The position numbers were made by a program, and so were the translations under genes. Below are positions 36,491 through 45,937 of a stretch of DNA of 64,000 nt, in pieces; the stretch's first letter is position 1; every line of letters starts with the position of its first letter. A model generated the notes under the pieces. It had not been told where the DNA came from. It was given only the letters and a program-made list of their open reading frames with translations, and made no database searches. This stretch comes from Sphingobacterium sp. (GTDB lineage: Bacteria > Bacteroidota > Bacteroidia > Sphingobacteriales > Sphingobacteriaceae), in the NCBI GenBank assembly GCA_022712315.1, contig JALAGS010000235.1:124001-188000 (forward strand), given 5' to 3'.

Positions 36491-37633
36491 CTAATTTTCT
36501 TTTTCGCACCAATCTAAAAGTGGCTTGTATAAGCTCTGAATATCTTTACTGGTATTGTCTTTATAGAGACGGAATAATTCGGCATTAAATTCATCCGCTT
36601 TGGGAAACCCCTTCTTATTGACCATCATATCGTTTACGTTTTCGACAATCTGCCCAAAAAGATCATGGTCTTCCCCAAACTTGTCGTAACAGTACAAGAT
36701 GAAAAGTCCCCAGGTTAAATATTCATCGAACACGTTGACCGGACTTGGGTAATGGACGGTACTTTTGTTTTCCGCATCTATCCATATTTCCCGATTATTG
36801 AATATCCTATCAATTTGTTTTTTATTTTTTTCACTGAGTGGACCTACATAATTATGGTCAATTTCTGTGAAAATAATGCGGGTATTGATTGCTTTTTTAA
36901 ACTTTGGGCTCCAGGATTCATCGTCGTGGAGGGTTGGTAGAAAAAGTAATATTTCTTTGAATCCTCTGTATTTGAAGGTGTGGGTCGCATTCATCCCTGC
37001 AATCAAGGGGGAGGTCAATACGCGATAGCTGTTGATTTTATAATCGAATCTTTTTTCTAACCACTCTTTTTGTTCAGCAATGGAAGCATATTCCGCGTAG
37101 GCTGTGCGAAGGCTATCATAGAAAGCCTGATGCTGTTTGTAGAATGCCCGGTATCCAGTTTGTCTGGCAAATTCCTCCAGTTCTTTTTTGTACCCTGGGA
37201 TAGGGTTTGATTTGATCTGGTAAGTTCCAACACCTTTTGCCGGAAAAATGTAAATATTAGTAGGTACTAATTCCTCATTTTTGAATCTAAAGCCATACAC
37301 ATTTGCTGCCAAAAGAAAATAGTTGTTTAGATTTTCCCGCAACTGCTGATCAAATTTCTTGACGATAGGTAGGTTGGAAAAAGGGGCGAAATGTTTGTTG
37401 ACTTCCTCAAAATAGGCAGTGTTTTGCTTGGTCATGTTCGGGTTTTCCTTTCCAAACGCTGTCATCGCAAAGATAATATACACGAGTTCCTGCGCCTCAT
37501 TGATTTCAACGGTCGTCTTGCCGTCATTTTGTGCGATATATGCTTTGCTAAAATCCACGTCCTTTTGTTGACAAAAGGCGATATTTACAGTTAAAACAAA
37601 GCTGGTCAATGTTAAAAAGATATTTCTTTTCAT
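36491..37633 (-). CDS. Secreted protein of unknown function (DUF4932-like)
   Basis: Exported protein of 380 residues; the signal peptide ends at NIAFCQQ. The sequence has no clear catalytic motif, but IIFTEIDHNYVGPLSEKNKK recalls the metal-site region of DUF4932-type putative peptidases of Bacteroidota, with Glu and His three residues apart. Many aromatic and charged residues and an acidic C-terminus suggest a soluble periplasmic enzyme. No operon partners. The DUF link is from memory and moderate only. Confidence 0.6.
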   Translation of the reverse strand: MKRNIFLTLTSFVLTVNIAFCQQKDVDFSKAYIAQNDGKTTVEINEAQELVYIIFAMTAFGKENPNMTKQNTAYFEEVNKHFAPFSNLPIVKKFDQQLRENLNNYFLLAANVYGFRFKNEELVPTNIYIFPAKGVGTYQIKSNPIPGYKKELEEFARQTGYRAFYKQHQAFYDSLRTAYAEYASIAEQKEWLEKRFDYKINSYRVLTSPLIAGMNATHTFKYRGFKEILLFLPTLHDDESWSPKFKKAINTRIIFTEIDHNYVGPLSEKNKKQIDRIFNNREIWIDAENKSTVHYPSPVNVFDEYLTWGLFILYCYDKFGEDHDLFGQIVENVNDMMVNKKGFPKADEFNAELFRLYKDNTSKDIQSLYKPLLDWCEKEN

Positions 37634-37919
37634 TGTATTGTTGTTTTCACATGATTATTGATTTGATACGATCATGTCACTATGCTGTTGCGGTCACCAC
37701 CTTGTATCGGAGCGAATAATTTCATTCTATAATAAAATATTCACGAATGCAATTATAGGGAGATTTCTGCTTGTTTTATAATTAAAATTTCAGCTGTATG
37801 GGCCTTCTAGCATCAAGGTGCTCAATTGTAGTTTGAATAGTACCCATCGAATTTGTTTATCCAATATTGATATTAACTTAATATTTAGTAAATCTAGCGC
37901 CTTTATTTTTGGCAGTGCA

Positions 37920-38444
37920 ATGGAACACATTCAGCCTATCAAATCTTCCAATCAGAAAAGTTTTAATATTGTCTACGAAAAATATCATCGTCAGATCTAC
38001 GGTTTCGTACAGAAGCGCACGCAATCTGATTACATTGCACAAGAAGTTACCCAATTGACCTTTATCAAACTGTGGAACCAACGGGAAAAGCTCGATGAAG
38101 AGCTAAATATCCTGGTGCAGTTATTTGGTATGGCAAGGCAGGTCATGATAGATCTTCTGCGCAAGGAAGCTACACGTTTCAAATATGAGGGCCAAACGGC
38201 AGCTACCCCTTTTACAGATAGTCTAATTCGTGCGATAGAAAATAAGGACCTTTTACGAATGATGGAAAAAGATATCCAAAATATGCCAGCCATGCGCCGA
38301 AAGGTTTTTGAACTGAGCCGCAAAGAAGGACTTTCCCACAAAGAGATAGCGGCACATTTTTCTATTTCTACAAAAACAGTGGAACAGCATATCAGTAAGG
38401 CGCTTCTTCGACTCAAACAGCACCTTTATTCGATTATGCTGTAA
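37920..38444 (+). CDS. FecI-type ECF sigma factor (locus 3)
   Basis: Sigma factor of about 174 residues. Region 2 is FNIVYEKYHRQIYGFVQKRTQ and AQEVTQLTFIKLWNQREKLD; region 4 is MPAMRRKVFELSRKEGLSHKEIAAHFSISTKTVEQHISKALLRLKQHL. ATG at 37920 is preferred to the upstream open frame, which gives an atypical N-terminus. It is followed by FecR and SusC/SusD as in locus 1 but its sequence is clearly different, so the two systems should not cross-talk much. Confidence 0.88.
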   Translation: MEHIQPIKSSNQKSFNIVYEKYHRQIYGFVQKRTQSDYIAQEVTQLTFIKLWNQREKLDEELNILVQLFGMARQVMIDLLRKEATRFKYEGQTAATPFTDSLIRAIENKDLLRMMEKDIQNMPAMRRKVFELSRKEGLSHKEIAAHFSISTKTVEQHISKALLRLKQHLYSIML

Positions 38445-38527
38445 GTACTCTATGTTAAGGATCAGGTTCTATTGTTAAATAATTATTAAGTAGTAAGGGA
38501 TGTCGTGCTGGCCTGCGTAATAGGAGT

Positions 38528-39586
38528 ATGAAGCATGATAAAAAGAACAATCAGATCCGTAAGACGATCTGGAAAATGCCTTTTTTGGTCGACGAACTGT
38601 TTAAGGATGAAGACTGGAAAAAATATGAAGCTACCGATCTAGCGAAAAAAGTCCCTAGCGAAGAGATGAAACTGCTGGTCCAAACCGCAATTGAGGACCA
38701 AGAGGAGCGCCGTGATCGCAAGGTACTTCTTAAATATAAAACCATTCGATATCTACGTTATACCGCGGCGGCAGCGGTTCTCTTCTTCTTTTCCTTCCAT
38801 TTTATCAGCTGGTGGACAAAAGACGAGTTGTTGCCGTCAGTCCGTAAAGTAGCTGTTGTGGCAAAGCCTACAGCTTTAAAAGATACGAGCTGGACAGTGA
38901 TCGAAAATAAACACAGACAAAGTGTGCTGCTCGATCTGCCTGATGGGTCTCATGTTCGTTTATTTGGGCAGAGTCACATTCGTTATGTGAAGGATTTTAC
39001 TGAAAATGCCCGCGATATTGAACTCGTCGGTAGAGCTTACTTTGATGTAGCGTCTGATCCTAAGCGTCCTTTTTCGGTGCTTGCCGCTGGGATTAAAACA
39101 ACTGCTCTCGGTACCTCTTTTACCATCAGCACCATGTCAAGGACTCAAGTCTTTACTGTCGCACTGCATACGGGTAAGGTGCTTGTATCCTCATTGAAAA
39201 ATAGTTTTAAGCAAGTTTTTCTGAATGGTCCAGGCCAAAAGCTGCGTGTGGATAGATTGGGATTGACCCAAGTGGATAGACCCGCTAAGGACGTCATAGC
39301 GAAAACGTCGGATTTGGCTTCGGCTGACTTATTAAATTTGAAAAATACACCTATGCCTGCTGTACTCCGTGCTTTGGAGACCGCATTTAAGCATCATATC
39401 CATATTGGTGATCAAAATATAGCCGAGATTCATTATACGGGTGAAATTGATGTGCGCAAAGACAATCTGAAAGATATCCTGACAACAATCTGCTTAATCA
39501 ATGAACTGCGCTATATCGTGAATGAGGATGGCAGTTATACCCTTTACAAACAAGAAAATACCATTACCGAACATCTAAACAACTAA
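38528..39586 (+). CDS. FecR-type anti-sigma factor (locus 3)
   Basis: Single-pass membrane anti-sigma factor of 352 residues. The transmembrane helix is about 77-96. The periplasmic FecR domain contains SVLLDLPDGSHVRLFGQSHIRYVKDF, GRAYFDVASDPKRPFSV and TTALGTSFTIS. The DUF4974-like C-terminus is LKNTPMPAVLRALETAFKHHIHIGDQNIAEIHYTGEI. It sits 83 bases after the sigma gene and 5 before susC. It is expected to pass a signal from the loaded outer-membrane importer to the sigma factor. Confidence 0.9.
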   Translation: MKHDKKNNQIRKTIWKMPFLVDELFKDEDWKKYEATDLAKKVPSEEMKLLVQTAIEDQEERRDRKVLLKYKTIRYLRYTAAAAVLFFFSFHFISWWTKDELLPSVRKVAVVAKPTALKDTSWTVIENKHRQSVLLDLPDGSHVRLFGQSHIRYVKDFTENARDIELVGRAYFDVASDPKRPFSVLAAGIKTTALGTSFTISTMSRTQVFTVALHTGKVLVSSLKNSFKQVFLNGPGQKLRVDRLGLTQVDRPAKDVIAKTSDLASADLLNLKNTPMPAVLRALETAFKHHIHIGDQNIAEIHYTGEIDVRKDNLKDILTTICLINELRYIVNEDGSYTLYKQENTITEHLNN

Positions 39587-39591
39587 CAAAT

Positions 39592-42500
39592 ATGCTTAGA
39601 AAAACAAATCCACAAAAGAAGAACCTGCTTATTTTTGCTTTGCTCGCCGCCGGACTTAGCCATGTATATGCACAGCAGCAACAGGTGAAGGGAGCTGTAC
39701 AAAATGAAAAGGGGGAGTTTCTCCCTGGTGTCAGCGTGAAGGCAATTCAGGTCAACGGTAGCCAGAGTGTAACCACAAGTACAAATAGTCAGGGTTTATT
39801 CCATTTTCAAAATCTAGTTGAGCGGGCTGGTTATAAATTTGTGTTTTCAGCTGTAGGTTTTCAGTCCGATACACTATCAGGTTACGTCGTCGAAGCAAGA
39901 AAACCCTTGTCGCTAAGCGTTAAGCTTCAGCAGAGTTCGGTTAAACTGGACGAAGTTGTCATCGGTTACGGTCGCGTATCAAGAAAAGATGTGACAAGCT
40001 CGATCACGACAGTTAAAGCCGAAGACGCCAATGTAGGGGTATTTACTTCACCTGCGCAGATGCTGCAGGGTAAAGTTGCGGGCCTAACGATTTCGACCAA
40101 TAACAGTAATCCCAATGCCACGCCTTCTATCAGTCTAAGAGGGGCATCAACATTGCGTAGTGGTGAGGCCATGGAGCCTTACTATGTGATCGATGGGGTG
40201 CCCGGAGCTTCCCTGGCATTGGTGGCCCCAGATGACATTGCATCCATTGACGTGCTTCGAGACGCCTCAGCAACTGCTATTTATGGTTCCAAAGCCGCTA
40301 ACGGTGTTATTATCGTCACAACAAAGCGCGGGAAATCAGGGCAAACTAGCATCAATTACAACGGCTATTTGGCGATCGACAAGGTTGCTAAGCATTATAA
40401 GATGATGAATGCAGCGCAATATCGATCCTATGTCAATGACAATGGCTTTTCAATGGAACCAACTGACGACTTAGGCGCAGATACCAACTGGGAGCGTGCC
40501 GTGGAGCGAACAGGGGTATCCAACAATCATAATATTTCTATTCTCGGGGGTGGCGACCAAACTCAGTACAGTATTAGCCTCAATACCATAAAAAATAATG
40601 GAGTCATCAAAGGCACTGATTTGGGGCGCCAAATCGCCCGTGCATTTTTGCAGACAAAGGCGCTCAACAACCGCCTGACAGCTTCATTCAACATCAATGC
40701 CAGTATCACCAAACAACATGACGTACTTGCCTTAAATGACGGACTCAGTGTATATGATGCCATGTATTATTATTTGCCTGTGTCACCTATCAAAAATACC
40801 GATGGGTCATGGTTTGAAAAATCAGACCGCTCACAGTATGCTAATCCGCTTTCACTGATTGAAGAAAATACAAATTTCTCCAAGAATAAAGTCATTCAGG
40901 CACATGCCAAGTTGGGATATGAAATCCTCAATGGACTGACATATAACATTGACCTATCTCTACAGAACAGACAGTTCAACAATGCACAATACTATTCAAG
41001 TTTGTCAATGGCAGCCCGCAATCAAAACGGCAAGTCTATTCGTGCTGCAGTGGAAGACGAACGCAAGGTGATGGAAATGAACTTAAGTTATGAAAAGACA
41101 TTTGCTGGAAAACATAAGTTTTCTGCGCTGGCCGGTTACTCCTGGGAGGAAAATAATAATAACGACGGCTTCCAGTTGACAACGTCGGATTATTACAACG
41201 ATGATCTAAGTTACTATAACCCGGGAATGGCCAATGTAGTTGACCTACTTGGGTTTGGGAATTATTATTTGTCTACTTTGCGTATGATATCGGTCTATGG
41301 TCGTGTAAATTATGCTTACAATAGTAAGTACTTGCTGCAGGCAACTGTAAGACGTGATGGCTCGTCGGCCTTTGGTACGAACAATCGTTGGGCGACTTTC
41401 CCTTCTGTTTCTGCGGCATGGAGACTATCTGATGAATCTTTTATCCGCGAAATGGGTATTTTTGACGACCTCAAGCTACGTGCAGGATATGGTGTGAGTG
41501 GTAATTCGCTCGGCTTTGACGCCTTTACCGCACAGAGTGTACAAGGGGCATCCTCTAAGTTTTTTGATTATGTAAGTGCGGCTGGCCTAATCAGTCCTTT
41601 ACGTACGCTGCAGGTACTGCGCAACAGTAATCCTAATCTCAAATGGGAGACGACCAGCATGGTCAATCTGGGAATGGATTTCAGTATTTTAAGCAATCGT
41701 CTGACAGGATCGTTGGAAGTATATAAAAAGAAGACAAGCGACCTGATCTATGACTATCAAGTCAGTCAATCAAAGTATATCTATCCGGTCTTGACAGCAA
41801 ATGTTGGGGAAATTGAAAATCGTGGAATAGAACTGACGATGAATGCGAAAGCGATAGATAAACAGTTTTTTAAATGGAATACGGGACTGGTTTTGTCACA
41901 CAATACGAACAAGGTTGCCAGTATCGCCAATGAGCAGTTTACCAAGGATTATATTGAGCTTTCGGATCTTGGAGGGGCAGGACAAAGTAATTTATTTCAG
42001 CAGCGTTTGACTCCGGGAGCTCCCATAGGACAATTCTATACATGGGAATGGGCGGGGTACAACGATAAGGGTATCTCGATCTTTTACGTTCATGATAGCA
42101 AAACCGGTGAGAGAACTGGTGAGACGACAACTACGCCACAGAAGAAAGATCAGGTAGTCACGGGGAGTCCTCAACCCAAGTTGACTCTCGGTTGGAGTAA
42201 TGATTTGTCTTACAAAGGTCTTTCATTGACCGGAATGTTTCAGGGAAGTTTTGGTCAAAAGATTCTGAACGCCACTCGAGCACGCCATTCGAATGTGGTC
42301 GGGAATGCAGGGCAGAAAAATCTCCTTGCCAGCGTGTTGGAGACAGAGCGCATGACGGATATCAATGCTCATTATCTATCAGATCGGTATTTAGAGAACG
42401 GAAGTTTTTTGCGGCTAGCTTATGTGACCTTAGCCTACCATATTCCGGTCAAAAATATTCCTGTTAAAAACCTACGTATTTATGCAACGATGAACAATGT

Positions 42501-42630
42501 ATTTGTCTTAACGAAATATAAAGGTATTGATCCGGAGGTAGGGCTTGGCGGACTGACGCCTGGAATCGACAACCGTCAGACTTATCCCCGTACACGTACA
42601 TTTATGTTTGGACTTAACTTTAATTTATAG
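39592..42630 (+). CDS. SusC/RagA-family TonB-linked outer-membrane transporter (locus 3)
   Basis: Outer-membrane importer of 1012 residues. Signal peptide ends near HVYAQQQ. A carboxypeptidase-regulatory-like domain (about 32-118) is followed by DEVVIGYG at 120-127, a shorter TonB-box region than in loci 1 and 2. The plug has ISLRGASTLRSGEAMEPYYVIDGVPG and DIASIDVLRDASATAIYGSKAANGVIIVTTKRG. The barrel ends FMFGLNFNL. No STN domain is present although a sigma/anti-sigma pair precedes it. Ligand unknown. Confidence 0.93.
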   Translation: MLRKTNPQKKNLLIFALLAAGLSHVYAQQQQVKGAVQNEKGEFLPGVSVKAIQVNGSQSVTTSTNSQGLFHFQNLVERAGYKFVFSAVGFQSDTLSGYVVEARKPLSLSVKLQQSSVKLDEVVIGYGRVSRKDVTSSITTVKAEDANVGVFTSPAQMLQGKVAGLTISTNNSNPNATPSISLRGASTLRSGEAMEPYYVIDGVPGASLALVAPDDIASIDVLRDASATAIYGSKAANGVIIVTTKRGKSGQTSINYNGYLAIDKVAKHYKMMNAAQYRSYVNDNGFSMEPTDDLGADTNWERAVERTGVSNNHNISILGGGDQTQYSISLNTIKNNGVIKGTDLGRQIARAFLQTKALNNRLTASFNINASITKQHDVLALNDGLSVYDAMYYYLPVSPIKNTDGSWFEKSDRSQYANPLSLIEENTNFSKNKVIQAHAKLGYEILNGLTYNIDLSLQNRQFNNAQYYSSLSMAARNQNGKSIRAAVEDERKVMEMNLSYEKTFAGKHKFSALAGYSWEENNNNDGFQLTTSDYYNDDLSYYNPGMANVVDLLGFGNYYLSTLRMISVYGRVNYAYNSKYLLQATVRRDGSSAFGTNNRWATFPSVSAAWRLSDESFIREMGIFDDLKLRAGYGVSGNSLGFDAFTAQSVQGASSKFFDYVSAAGLISPLRTLQVLRNSNPNLKWETTSMVNLGMDFSILSNRLTGSLEVYKKKTSDLIYDYQVSQSKYIYPVLTANVGEIENRGIELTMNAKAIDKQFFKWNTGLVLSHNTNKVASIANEQFTKDYIELSDLGGAGQSNLFQQRLTPGAPIGQFYTWEWAGYNDKGISIFYVHDSKTGERTGETTTTPQKKDQVVTGSPQPKLTLGWSNDLSYKGLSLTGMFQGSFGQKILNATRARHSNVVGNAGQKNLLASVLETERMTDINAHYLSDRYLENGSFLRLAYVTLAYHIPVKNIPVKNLRIYATMNNVFVLTKYKGIDPEVGLGGLTPGIDNRQTYPRTRTFMFGLNFNL

Positions 42631-42796
42631 CGGACTAGCTATTGGATGAACCTGCCGTTTTCATAAACGTATAGATGCTACTGTGAAAATTGGGTATCTC
42701 CGATTAAAGGGGATCATCAACTTAGCGGGTTCATGAGATAAACAAAAAGCATTTATGAATCTAAAGAGATAAATACAAATGAGACATTATTTACAT

Positions 42797-44446
42797 ATGA
42801 AATCAAAACTTATTATCCGCTTATTTGCGTTGTCGGCCCTGGCCATTTCGCAAGTTTCTTGTACTGACTTGGACGTTGATATAAAATCACAACATACGGA
42901 GTTTCCAAACACTGAACGCGCTGCGGAAGCCATTTTGGCTGATGTATATGCTGCCTATCGCGAGGCTTTGGGTCGTGATCATTGGATGATACAGACTTTG
43001 TCGGCCGATGAGGCCGTCAGTGTGGCTATTGGTACCGACTACTACGATGGTGGACGTTACCGTGAATTCCATGTGCACAACTGGACTGCGGATAACGGAA
43101 TGCTACCGAGCATCTGGAACGGGGCATCTACAGGAATCACATTGGCCAATAACGCCATCACGCTATTTGGGGCCGATAAAGAACAGTTTACGGCACCTGC
43201 GCGAGCCATCCGTGCTTACTATTATTTTATATTGATGGACAATTTTGGGGCAGTCCCATTGATCACAGGTCCGATCGACGCTGTACCTGCGCGAACGGAC
43301 CGCGCCGATATCTGCCGTTTTATCGAGTCCGAATTATTGGCTGTAAAAGATTTGCTGCCAACAACAGTTTCGGTAGCAACCTACGGGAAAGCAACGAAGT
43401 ATATGGCTGAGGCTTTATTGGCCAAACTGTATCTCAACTGGAATGTATACACAACGGCTGATGTCGCCAATTACACACCATCCATGCCAAATGAGAAGTT
43501 AAATGCAGTGGTAGCAATGTGTGATTCGATCATTGCTTCAGGTCAGTTTAATTTGACCAGCCATAAGTTTATGGAGAAATTCCGCCCAGACAATGGCTAC
43601 CAAGTGAAGGATTTTATCTTCGCTGTGCCCTATGACCGCGAAAAACAGCAGGGCATGACCTATGCCAGGTTCTGGATTCACCGCAGTGGACAAAACCAGT
43701 TTGCATCATTACCTCAAAGTGTAGGCGGGACGTTTCGCGTATTGCCCACCTTTTTGGACAAGTTTAGTTTAGCAGGCGACGAGCGCAATGCATCTTACAT
43801 CGGTGGTAAACAATATTATTGGTCAAATTATGTTGAGGACAAAAAACGTCCGTTCATGATCAAGACCTCCAAACGTGGTATAGACCAAGATTATAAAGGT
43901 GCTGATGCTGATGTGCAGTTTGACTGGCAGCTTGAAACCACCAGAGAGATTACCTTGCGTCCAGACGGTGCGGCTACGTTGAATGCAGGAAACGACCAGA
44001 AGGGCCGTTCTATGGGATACCGTTCCATCAAATTTTATATGGATGTTGCAGTAACGTCGGCCAATCAGCGGAATCAGAGCAATGATGTTCCAGTATTTCG
44101 TTATGCGGATATTCTACTGATGAAAGCTGAAGCTATACTTCGTGGTGCCACCGCGACTAATGGTCAGACGCCTCAATCCCTAGTCAATCAGATTCGCTCG
44201 TATGTCAATGCTTCGGCACTGACAGTCGCCCCAAGCTTACAGGATGTATTGGATGAGCGTGCACGAGAGTTTGCCGACGAATCCTGGCGTAGAAATGACT
44301 TGATCCGTTATGGCAAATTTGAAGATAACTGGGGGTTCCGATCGCTGTACCCGGCTGGCATCAGCGAGAAGTTTCGTCGTATCTTTCCAGTGCCAACAAC
44401 AGTCTTAAATGTAAACACACACTGGAAGCAGAATCCTGGTTATTAA
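42797..44446 (+). CDS. SusD/RagB-family surface lipoprotein (locus 3)
   Basis: Partner of the locus 3 SusC, about 549 residues. The ATG at 42797 gives a clean 22-residue lipoprotein signal with Cys22 (SQVSC); ATG at 42779 adds six residues. SusD features are ERAAEAILADVYAAYREALG, RAIRAYYYFILMDNFGAVPLITGPID, FRYADILLMKAEAILRG and ERAREFADESWRRNDLIRYGKF. It lies 166 bases after susC, a wider gap than in the other pairs. A phosphatase follows after nine bases. Confidence 0.91.
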   Translation: MKSKLIIRLFALSALAISQVSCTDLDVDIKSQHTEFPNTERAAEAILADVYAAYREALGRDHWMIQTLSADEAVSVAIGTDYYDGGRYREFHVHNWTADNGMLPSIWNGASTGITLANNAITLFGADKEQFTAPARAIRAYYYFILMDNFGAVPLITGPIDAVPARTDRADICRFIESELLAVKDLLPTTVSVATYGKATKYMAEALLAKLYLNWNVYTTADVANYTPSMPNEKLNAVVAMCDSIIASGQFNLTSHKFMEKFRPDNGYQVKDFIFAVPYDREKQQGMTYARFWIHRSGQNQFASLPQSVGGTFRVLPTFLDKFSLAGDERNASYIGGKQYYWSNYVEDKKRPFMIKTSKRGIDQDYKGADADVQFDWQLETTREITLRPDGAATLNAGNDQKGRSMGYRSIKFYMDVAVTSANQRNQSNDVPVFRYADILLMKAEAILRGATATNGQTPQSLVNQIRSYVNASALTVAPSLQDVLDERAREFADESWRRNDLIRYGKFEDNWGFRSLYPAGISEKFRRIFPVPTTVLNVNTHWKQNPGY

Positions 44447-44455
44447 GAACGATTT

Positions 44456-45460
44456 ATGAAACGCAGAACTTTTATGAAAAACTCCCTGGGTACGGCAATT
44501 ACAGCCGGCCTAGGCGGATTTTCGCTCAGTAGCTTTGGGTTTGTAAAACCGACCCAATTAGAGAGCGAAGATATACAGCATCTCTTGAAGCCTAAAGATG
44601 ACTATGATGTTCATTTTATGGCTGTAGGAGATTGGGGACGCAACGGTGCTGATCATCAGCTGGCTGTAGCGCAGCAGATGGGCCAATGGGCCGATCAATA
44701 TGCAAACGATTTTATTATCTCGACTGGTGATAATTTCTATCCATCGGGCGTTGTCAGTGAACACGATCCCTTGTGGCATTATTCCTTTGAAAATATCTAT
44801 ACAGCATTTTCGCTGCAATGGGACTGGTACCCTATCCTGGGTAATCACGATTATAAATCAGATCCAGATGCGCAGGTTCGCTATAGCGGTATCAGCAGGC
44901 GCTGGAAGATGCCTGCGCGTTATTACAGCAAGACATTTGAGCTCAAGGATGGGAAAAAGGTACTGATGGCTTTTATCGATACCAACCCGATGATCCCTGA
45001 ATTTTACAGCAACAGCGAGTATGGACCACATGTGGCGGGGCAGCAGCCCGAGAAACAGCTGGCCTGGCTGGATCAGCTACTGGGAAATTCGGATGCACAT
45101 TGGAAAATTGTCATCGGCCATCATCCTTTGTATACGGCAGGACCGCGTACGACGAATTATGATACGCTGGCTGTACGAAAGGTCTTGGAATCTATCTTTG
45201 AAAAACGAGGCGTCGATATTTACCTTTCGGGGCATGAACATTCGTTGCAGCATTTGAAAGTAGAAGGCAAGAGGTTTCACCAGTTTATTTCGGGGGCGGG
45301 ATCCGAGGTGACGTCCGTCAAAACCGGCCTGCCGTATAGTCGTTTTGCGAAAGACCAGTATGGTTTCTTCTATTTTTCGATCAGTGGTTCAGAAGTGCTG
45401 TGTCAGGTTATCAGCTATGAGGGGGCAGAGCTGTACCGTACAGTGGTTACAAAAGTATAA
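44456..45460 (+). CDS. Tat-exported purple-acid-phosphatase-like metallophosphoesterase (locus 3)
   Basis: Predicted periplasmic phosphatase of 334 residues. The N-terminus KRRTFMKN is a twin-arginine signal. Metal-site motifs in order are GDW (58-60), GDNFY (91-95), GNHDY (129-133), GHHP (221-224) and GHEH (259-262), with the GDNFY and GNHDY spacing of tartrate-resistant acid phosphatases. It hydrolyses phosphomonoesters by family knowledge. It is the last gene of the sigma / anti-sigma / SusC / SusD operon, mirroring locus 1, though the enzyme belongs to a different phosphoesterase group. Confidence 0.9.
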   Translation: MKRRTFMKNSLGTAITAGLGGFSLSSFGFVKPTQLESEDIQHLLKPKDDYDVHFMAVGDWGRNGADHQLAVAQQMGQWADQYANDFIISTGDNFYPSGVVSEHDPLWHYSFENIYTAFSLQWDWYPILGNHDYKSDPDAQVRYSGISRRWKMPARYYSKTFELKDGKKVLMAFIDTNPMIPEFYSNSEYGPHVAGQQPEKQLAWLDQLLGNSDAHWKIVIGHHPLYTAGPRTTNYDTLAVRKVLESIFEKRGVDIYLSGHEHSLQHLKVEGKRFHQFISGAGSEVTSVKTGLPYSRFAKDQYGFFYFSISGSEVLCQVISYEGAELYRTVVTKV

Positions 45461-45465
45461 AGCAG

Positions 45466-45641
45466 ATTCGTACCTGCTTCGTACTTTATTCGGATACGAT
45501 ACAGATATTGTACAGATGCTGACCAGATTCCGACCAGACCCTGAACAGGAATTATCTGTTCGGTATCTAGTCAATAATTGTTACTAGATTGTCCATTCCC
45601 GAAGGTGGTCCGAACACTATACGAAGGCAACCCGAAAACAA
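45466..45641. repeat. Degenerate tandem array with 11-nt period
   Basis: About 16 consecutive 11-nt units fill the 180 bp after the phosphatase gene, for example ATTCGTACCTG, CTTCGTACTTT, ATTCGGATACG, then ATACAGATATT, GTACAGATGCT, GACCAGATTCC, GACCAGACCCT, GAACAGGAATT, and later CCCGAAGGTGG, TCCGAACACTA, TACGAAGGCAA, CCCGAAAACAA. A CG/CA core with a following purine recurs at the same phase. Since 11 is not a multiple of three, it is not coding; the period is close to one DNA helical turn. Confidence 0.7.
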
Positions 45642-45719
45642 CAACAGCGCTGCAGGCCCAAAATGTCAGACTAGCCTGCGCTGAAAAAGGGATTGGATCG
45701 AAAAGGCAGGATTGAATAG

Positions 45720-45762
45720 AAGCATTCATCTGAGACTCTTTTTGAGTGTCAGATGAATGCTT
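45720..45762. terminator. Long hairpin between convergent operons
   Basis: AAGCATTCATCTGAGACTC (45720-45738) pairs with 45744-45762 over 19 bp with one mismatch and a TTTTT loop. It is 12 bp after the small membrane protein gene on the minus strand and downstream of locus 3 on the plus strand. Neither side has a strong U-run, so it may act as a boundary or stabiliser as well as a terminator. Confidence 0.55.
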
Positions 45763-45773
45763 CGTTATGTGTG

Positions 45774-45908
45774 TTAAATAGATATGCTGCAGGACTTAGC
45801 TGCGAAAAAGAATACGACGAGCCATACGAGTCCTTTGGCCAGGAAGAAGAGAAATGCTCCGATTCCGGCACGCTTAAGCCATTTTGATTTGTTATCTTTT
45901 TGCTCCAT
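45774..45908 (-). CDS. Small 44-residue membrane protein
   Basis: Short gene below usual length cut-offs. ATG at 45908, TAA at 45774-45776. The peptide begins MEQKDNKSKWLKRAG, then has one hydrophobic helix (about residues 16-37, IGAFLFFLAKGLVWLVVFFF) and a short tail with a Cys. Positive residues before the helix suggest a cytoplasmic N-terminus. It starts 29 bases after the haem oxygenase stop, so the two are likely co-transcribed. Small proteins of this look are common in Bacteroidota; function unknown. Confidence 0.65.
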   Translation of the reverse strand: MEQKDNKSKWLKRAGIGAFLFFLAKGLVWLVVFFFAAKSCSISI

Positions 45909-45937
45909 TTAAGGAATTAAACACTATTGCTCTTGTT

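Noticed and set aside
12308..45460. Reading the SusCD loci as polysaccharide-utilisation loci
   Set aside because: No glycoside hydrolase, polysaccharide lyase or carbohydrate-binding protein gene is near any of the three pairs.
45466..45641. CRISPR array
   Set aside because: The period is 11 nt with degenerate units and no spacers, and no cas gene is present.
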